Shown: one piece after another, positions 1-5,526 of the stretch
Layout: the number at the start of each line of letters is the position of its first letter
Numbering within the stretch: position 1 is the first letter of the stretch
Assembly (NCBI GenBank): GCA_943324725.2
Contig: CALPMR020000203.1
Coordinates: 1-5,526 of the forward strand
DNA: 5,526 bases
Direction of reading: 5' to 3'
Origin: Bordetella parapertussis
GTDB taxonomy: Bacteria; Cyanobacteriota; Cyanobacteriia; PCC-6307; Cyanobiaceae
The notes under the pieces: generated by a model
The model's input: only the letters and a program-made list of their open reading frames with translations
Databases searched by the model: none
Told to the model about the DNA's origin: nothing
Translations under genes and position numbers: made by a program

Positions 1-2114
1 AGCAGAGCCACCTTGAGCGGATAGGGGGCGAAGCGCTCACTCAGGGTGCGCCAGTGCTGCTGGGCCAGCACCGTGGTGGGGGCCAGCAGCGCACACTGTT
101 TGCCGGCAGTCACCGCTTTGAAGATCGCCCGGATCGCCACCTCGGTCTTGCCGAAGCCGACATCGCCGCAGACCAGCCGATCCATCGGCTGGGGCCGCTC
201 CATGTCGCGTTTGACTTCGATGATCGCCTTGCTCTGATCCGGCGTGGGCTCATAGGGGAAGGAATCCTCGAGTTCGCTCTGCCAGGGGCCATCGACGGGG
301 AAGGCGAAGCCGGGTGACTTGTGACGCTCCGCATAGAGCTTCACCAGATCCATTGCCACCTTGCGGATGGCCTTCTGAGCCCGTTCCTTGGCCTTGCTCC
401 AGGCGATGCCGCCCATGCGGTTCAGCTCCGGCGGCTGATCGGTGGTGGCGCGATAGCGACCCAGGCTGCCGAGTTGGTCGGCGGCGACCCGCAGCAGGCC
501 ATCGGCGTACTGCACCACCAGGTAATCGCGGGATTCCCCGCCGATCGCCAGTTTCTCCAGCTTCAGGAAGCGGCCGATGCCGTGGTTGCGGTGAACCACG
601 AAGTCGCCCGGCAGCATCTTCAGGGGATCGACGGTGCGGCTGGCCGCCCGCCGCCGCCGGCGCACATAGCCAGCAGCGGTGAGGCTGTGCTGGCCGAAGA
701 ACTCCCGGTCGGTGAGCAGCACCAGCTTCCAGGCCGGCAGTTGCAGCCCTTCGAGCTCGGCGGTGCCCCGGGTTTTGAGCGCCACCGGCGTGTTCTGCTC
801 GATCAGCCGCTCGATCGCCGGCGCGTCGCCGGGGTTGGGCACGAAGCGGGTGATGCAGTCGTGTTCCTCCAGCAGGGCCACGGCCCGCGAAGGCTGGGCC
901 GAGAGCAGCCAGACCCGCGCTTTCTCCGCCTGGAAGCCCTTGATCAGCCCCGCCAGCTTGCCGAACTGGTTCGGATGGGCCGGCACCGAGCGGCTGGCCA
1001 GGTCGAAGCTGTTGGGGTGCCTGTCGGTTTCGTGCAGCTCGGCCAGGTCGAAGCCGCGGCAGCGTTCGGCCTCGGCCAGGGCCTGCTGGGGCGGGCGATG
1101 CAGGCAGCCCGGCAGCTCGGGCAGCTGTAACTCCTGCAGGTGGTCCTGGGCATGGTCAAACCACTGCTGGCCGTGGGCCAGGCAGTGGCGCCGCTCGTCG
1201 ACGGCCACCAGGCAGGTGCTGGGCAGGTAGTCGAGCAGGCTGGCGGGCCGCTGCCAGGCCAGGCCCATCAGCCGCCGCATCCCCTCGGGGGTGCCCCCCT
1301 CCAGCAACTGCTCGAGGGCCTCCGGGCTGAGCAGCTGCTCCAGGCCGTCGGGCATGGTGTCGCGCAGGGCCTCGGCCACCAGGGGCGCGTGGCTGGTGGG
1401 GGTGAGGTGAACGAGCTCGATCGGATCGAGGGAGCGCTGGCTGGCCGGATCAAACTCCCGCAGCTTCTCCAGGGTGTCGCCGAAGAACTCCAGTCGCACC
1501 GGCAACTCGGTGCTGACGGGATAGAGATCAACAATGTCGCCGCGGCGGCTCCAGTGGCCCTCCTGCTCGATCGTCGGTACCCGCTGATAGCCAAGGCGGG
1601 TGAGGGTCTGGCCCAGCTCCTCGAGATCGACGATCTGGCCCTTGCGCAGGCTCAGGCACTGGGCGGTCAGCGCCTCCGGTGGTGGCAGATGGGGCTGGAG
1701 AGCCCGTTCGGTGGCGACGATCGCCATGGCTCCGCCCCTGGGGCCAGCGCTGGGGCCGGTGGCCGCCGCACCGCCCTGGGCGATCAATTCAGCCAGCACC
1801 TGCAGCTGCCCCCAGGTGATCTCACTGGTGGGATCAAAGGGTTCGTAAGGGGATCCTTCGCTGGTGGGATAAAGCTGGCTGGAGCTCCAGCCCATCAGCT
1901 CCAGCAAGGCAGCCCAGCGACCCGCCTCCTCGAGGGTGGGCACGATCACCAGCAGCGGCGCTCCCGCCTGGGCGGCCAGGGCACTGGCGATCAGGGCCCG
2001 GGCGCCGCGCCCGGCACCACTGAGCCGCAACCGCTCGCTGCGCTCCATCCGGGCAGCCACCTCGCCGGTGAGGGGCACCTGCTGCAGCTGGCGCACCAGG
2101 GCGGAGAGGGGCAT
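1..2114 (-). CDS. mfd: Transcription-repair coupling factor Mfd, N-terminal ~704 residues (3' end outside window)
   Basis: Mfd is a DNA translocase that removes RNA polymerase stalled at lesions and recruits UvrA for nucleotide excision repair. The frame is unbroken from the ATG at 2114 to base 1, giving 704 residues of a protein usually near 1150-1190. Visible in order: a UvrB-like N-terminal module starting MPLSALVRQLQQ, with a degenerate P-loop region (LRLSGAGRGARAL, about residues 29-41) and the family segment LYPTSEGSPYEPFDPTSE; an intermediate divergent domain; the RNA-polymerase-interacting domain with VVHRNHGIGRF at 506-516, preceded by a basic RRRRAASR stretch; then the RecG-like motor with DQSKAI at 626-631 and Walker A GDVGFGKT at 650-657. 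The later helicase motifs and the C-terminal autoinhibitory domain lie outside. The ATG is the only good start: an in-frame stop sits at 2175-2177, with only TTG/CTG codons between. No clear Shine-Dalgarno is seen. A Gly/Ala-rich insertion lies near 1725-1785. Identification is near certain. Confidence 0.97.
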   Translation of the reverse strand, partial: MPLSALVRQLQQVPLTGEVAARMERSERLRLSGAGRGARALIASALAAQAGAPLLVIVPTLEEAGRWAALLELMGWSSSQLYPTSEGSPYEPFDPTSEITWGQLQVLAELIAQGGAAATGPSAGPRGGAMAIVATERALQPHLPPPEALTAQCLSLRKGQIVDLEELGQTLTRLGYQRVPTIEQEGHWSRRGDIVDLYPVSTELPVRLEFFGDTLEKLREFDPASQRSLDPIELVHLTPTSHAPLVAEALRDTMPDGLEQLLSPEALEQLLEGGTPEGMRRLMGLAWQRPASLLDYLPSTCLVAVDERRHCLAHGQQWFDHAQDHLQELQLPELPGCLHRPPQQALAEAERCRGFDLAELHETDRHPNSFDLASRSVPAHPNQFGKLAGLIKGFQAEKARVWLLSAQPSRAVALLEEHDCITRFVPNPGDAPAIERLIEQNTPVALKTRGTAELEGLQLPAWKLVLLTDREFFGQHSLTAAGYVRRRRRAASRTVDPLKMLPGDFVVHRNHGIGRFLKLEKLAIGGESRDYLVVQYADGLLRVAADQLGSLGRYRATTDQPPELNRMGGIAWSKAKERAQKAIRKVAMDLVKLYAERHKSPGFAFPVDGPWQSELEDSFPYEPTPDQSKAIIEVKRDMERPQPMDRLVCGDVGFGKTEVAIRAIFKAVTAGKQCALLAPTTVLAQQHWRTLSERFAPYPLKVAL

Positions 2115-2222
2115 GGGCGGAAGGGGTGGCAGAGCTGCAGATCTTCGCAAGCGCCGCCCACGGCTGTCGCCTGATCAGCCCCGCCGCCGACATGCTGGGA
2201 TTGGAGTTGCATTCTCCTTGGC
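2115..2222. promoter_or_regulatory. Divergent intergenic spacer between mfd and the HExxH protein gene
   Basis: These 108 bp separate two divergent starts, so they should hold the promoters and 5' leaders of both genes; that is inference from layout. I see no convincing -35/-10 pair on either strand, no Shine-Dalgarno ahead of either ATG, and no LexA-like box. The only symmetric element is an 8-bp palindrome, CTGATCAG, at 2171-2178, which is too short to call an operator. Confidence 0.35.
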
Positions 2223-2993
2223 ATGAATCGCTGCTGGCTCGCCCTGGGCCTGGTGACCCTGTCGCTGTTTCTGGCCTCGCTGCCGGATCTGCTGCGGCAG
2301 GCGGCGATGCTGGCGGTGCATCCCCCCCGCCTGCAGCACTGGCTGCAACACCGGCAGGATCGAGCCGCACAGCCTGCTTTGCCGTCAGCCACGGCCGAAT
2401 CCGTGAGCCAGCCAAGTCTGTTTTCCCAATTGCAGGACGCCGATCGGGACTGGCTGCCGAAGGCCGAACCTCTGGCGGATGGTGGTGTCCGCTATCTCTA
2501 CAAACGCCGGCCTGGGGAGCCGGAACTCTCGATCGCCGAGATCAAGGACCTGATGGCCAATCCCCCCAGCCACCTCGTTGAGCGCCAGGCGATCTCGGGG
2601 CTGTTGGGCCTGCTGCAGCGCCGTGGTGTGGCCGTGGCCCTGAGTGAACCGATCAAGGTGGGCGCGGCGGCGGAATGGGACCCGCAGCAGCGCACCCTGC
2701 GCATCCGCCCCGATGTGCCAGGCCGCGGCAGCATCGAGTTCGCCCGGGTGCTCAACCATGAAGCGATTCATGTCGCCCAGAGCTGTGCAGCCGGCGGCCT
2801 GACCGCAAGACCCACACCCCTGGGCATCGCCACGCCGCTCACCCCAACCCTGGCAGCCCAGCTGGAGGAACCCCTCTACGCCAATGCCAGTACGGCGGAA
2901 AAGGCCATGGAGCTGGAGGCCTATGCCCACCAGGACAGGCTCGGCACGGGCCAGGCCCTGGTGACGCTGCATTGCCCTGAGGGCCGGACCTGA
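2223..2993 (+). CDS. Putative secreted or membrane-anchored HExxH metallopeptidase-like protein, 256 aa
   Basis: I do not recognise a named family. The protein starts with a positively charged tip (MNR) and a hydrophobic run at about residues 5-20, fitting a signal peptide or an N-terminal membrane anchor; no clear signal-peptidase site or lipobox is visible. A polar, Gln/Ala-rich stretch follows, then a probably folded region from about residue 75. The sequence NHEAIHVAQSC at 178-188 contains HExxH (H179, E180, H183), the zinc-binding and catalytic motif of many metallopeptidases. It follows a predicted strand (TLRIRP, 158-163) in the position of the usual active-site edge strand. ELEAYAHQ at 230-237 could supply a third zinc ligand (E230 or E232). 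C188 and C251 could form a disulfide if the domain is exported. The gene is divergent from mfd and convergent with the GAPDH gene, so it is probably monocistronic. The coding call is strong; the peptidase activity is inferred from the motif alone. Confidence 0.83.
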   Translation: MNRCWLALGLVTLSLFLASLPDLLRQAAMLAVHPPRLQHWLQHRQDRAAQPALPSATAESVSQPSLFSQLQDADRDWLPKAEPLADGGVRYLYKRRPGEPELSIAEIKDLMANPPSHLVERQAISGLLGLLQRRGVAVALSEPIKVGAAAEWDPQQRTLRIRPDVPGRGSIEFARVLNHEAIHVAQSCAAGGLTARPTPLGIATPLTPTLAAQLEEPLYANASTAEKAMELEAYAHQDRLGTGQALVTLHCPEGRT

Positions 2994-3014
2994 AGGCGCC
3001 TGGAGCGCGGAGCT

Positions 3015-5445
<2,431 letters not shown>

Positions 5446-5526
5446 GGATGACCCTTGTCGCCGGGGTGGGATCCCTATGTTGAGGCCCGACCCACAGCGC
5501 TGCCCAGCGACTCTGATGCGATGGAA
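5446..5526. other. Right-edge segment upstream of the 467-aa protein gene, no gene seen
   Basis: These 81 bp lie ahead of the minus-strand start at 5445 and should carry at least part of its leader or promoter. AAGGG sits six bases before the ATG. I see no convincing promoter pair and no separate gene; the minus-strand frame remains open through here to the window end, so an upstream extension of the protein cannot be excluded. Confidence 0.3.

Noticed and set aside
1140..2174. Plus-strand open frame of 344 codons opposite mfd, and a similar one at 321-1130
   Set aside because: Both are antisense to the uninterrupted mfd frame, with repetitive Gly/Gln/Leu/Ala composition and no motif; high GC content explains the lack of stops.
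1991..2392. Minus-strand frame starting after AAGGAGA at about 2219, upstream of mfd
   Set aside because: The AAGGAG is only one or two bases from its ATG, too close for a normal ribosome site, and the protein is Cys/Ser/Arg-rich noise overlapping mfd in another frame.

Overview
The window comes from a GC-rich bacterial chromosome and most probably from a picocyanobacterium of the Synechococcus/Cyanobium group. That placement is an inference from protein style: a Mfd with the N-terminal sequence typical of that group, a Gap1-type GAPDH, and Ala/Leu/Gln-rich hypothetical proteins. I saw no copy of the HIP1 palindrome GCGATCGC, which is abundant in many other cyanobacteria and usually missing from the marine picocyanobacterial lineage. 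No search could be run to confirm the taxon.

The layout is compact, with four protein genes and almost no free space. On the left, the minus strand carries the first ~60% of mfd, the transcription-repair coupling factor; its 3' end lies beyond base 1. A 108-bp spacer separates mfd from a divergent plus-strand gene for a 256-residue protein with an N-terminal hydrophobic segment and an HExxH zinc-metallopeptidase motif. That gene converges on a complete minus-strand GAPDH gene of the E. coli GapA / cyanobacterial Gap1 (glycolytic, NAD-type) class, with only 21 bp between the stops. Only 25 bp upstream of the GAPDH start, in the same orientation, ends a 467-residue protein of unknown function. 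The last 81 bp lie upstream of that gene.

The 467-residue protein is the most interesting object. It has three parts: a short N-terminal module resembling the beta-beta-beta-alpha part of a double-stranded RNA-binding domain, a ~270-residue low-complexity linker, and two gap-free helical repeats (LGW...SR..L) spaced exactly 68 residues apart. Its tight spacing to the GAPDH gene suggests co-transcription, but nothing visible links the two functions.

No RNA genes, CRISPR arrays, insertion sequences, attachment sites or strong intrinsic terminators were seen. The many long open frames opposite mfd, the GAPDH gene and the 467-residue gene look like by-products of high GC content.
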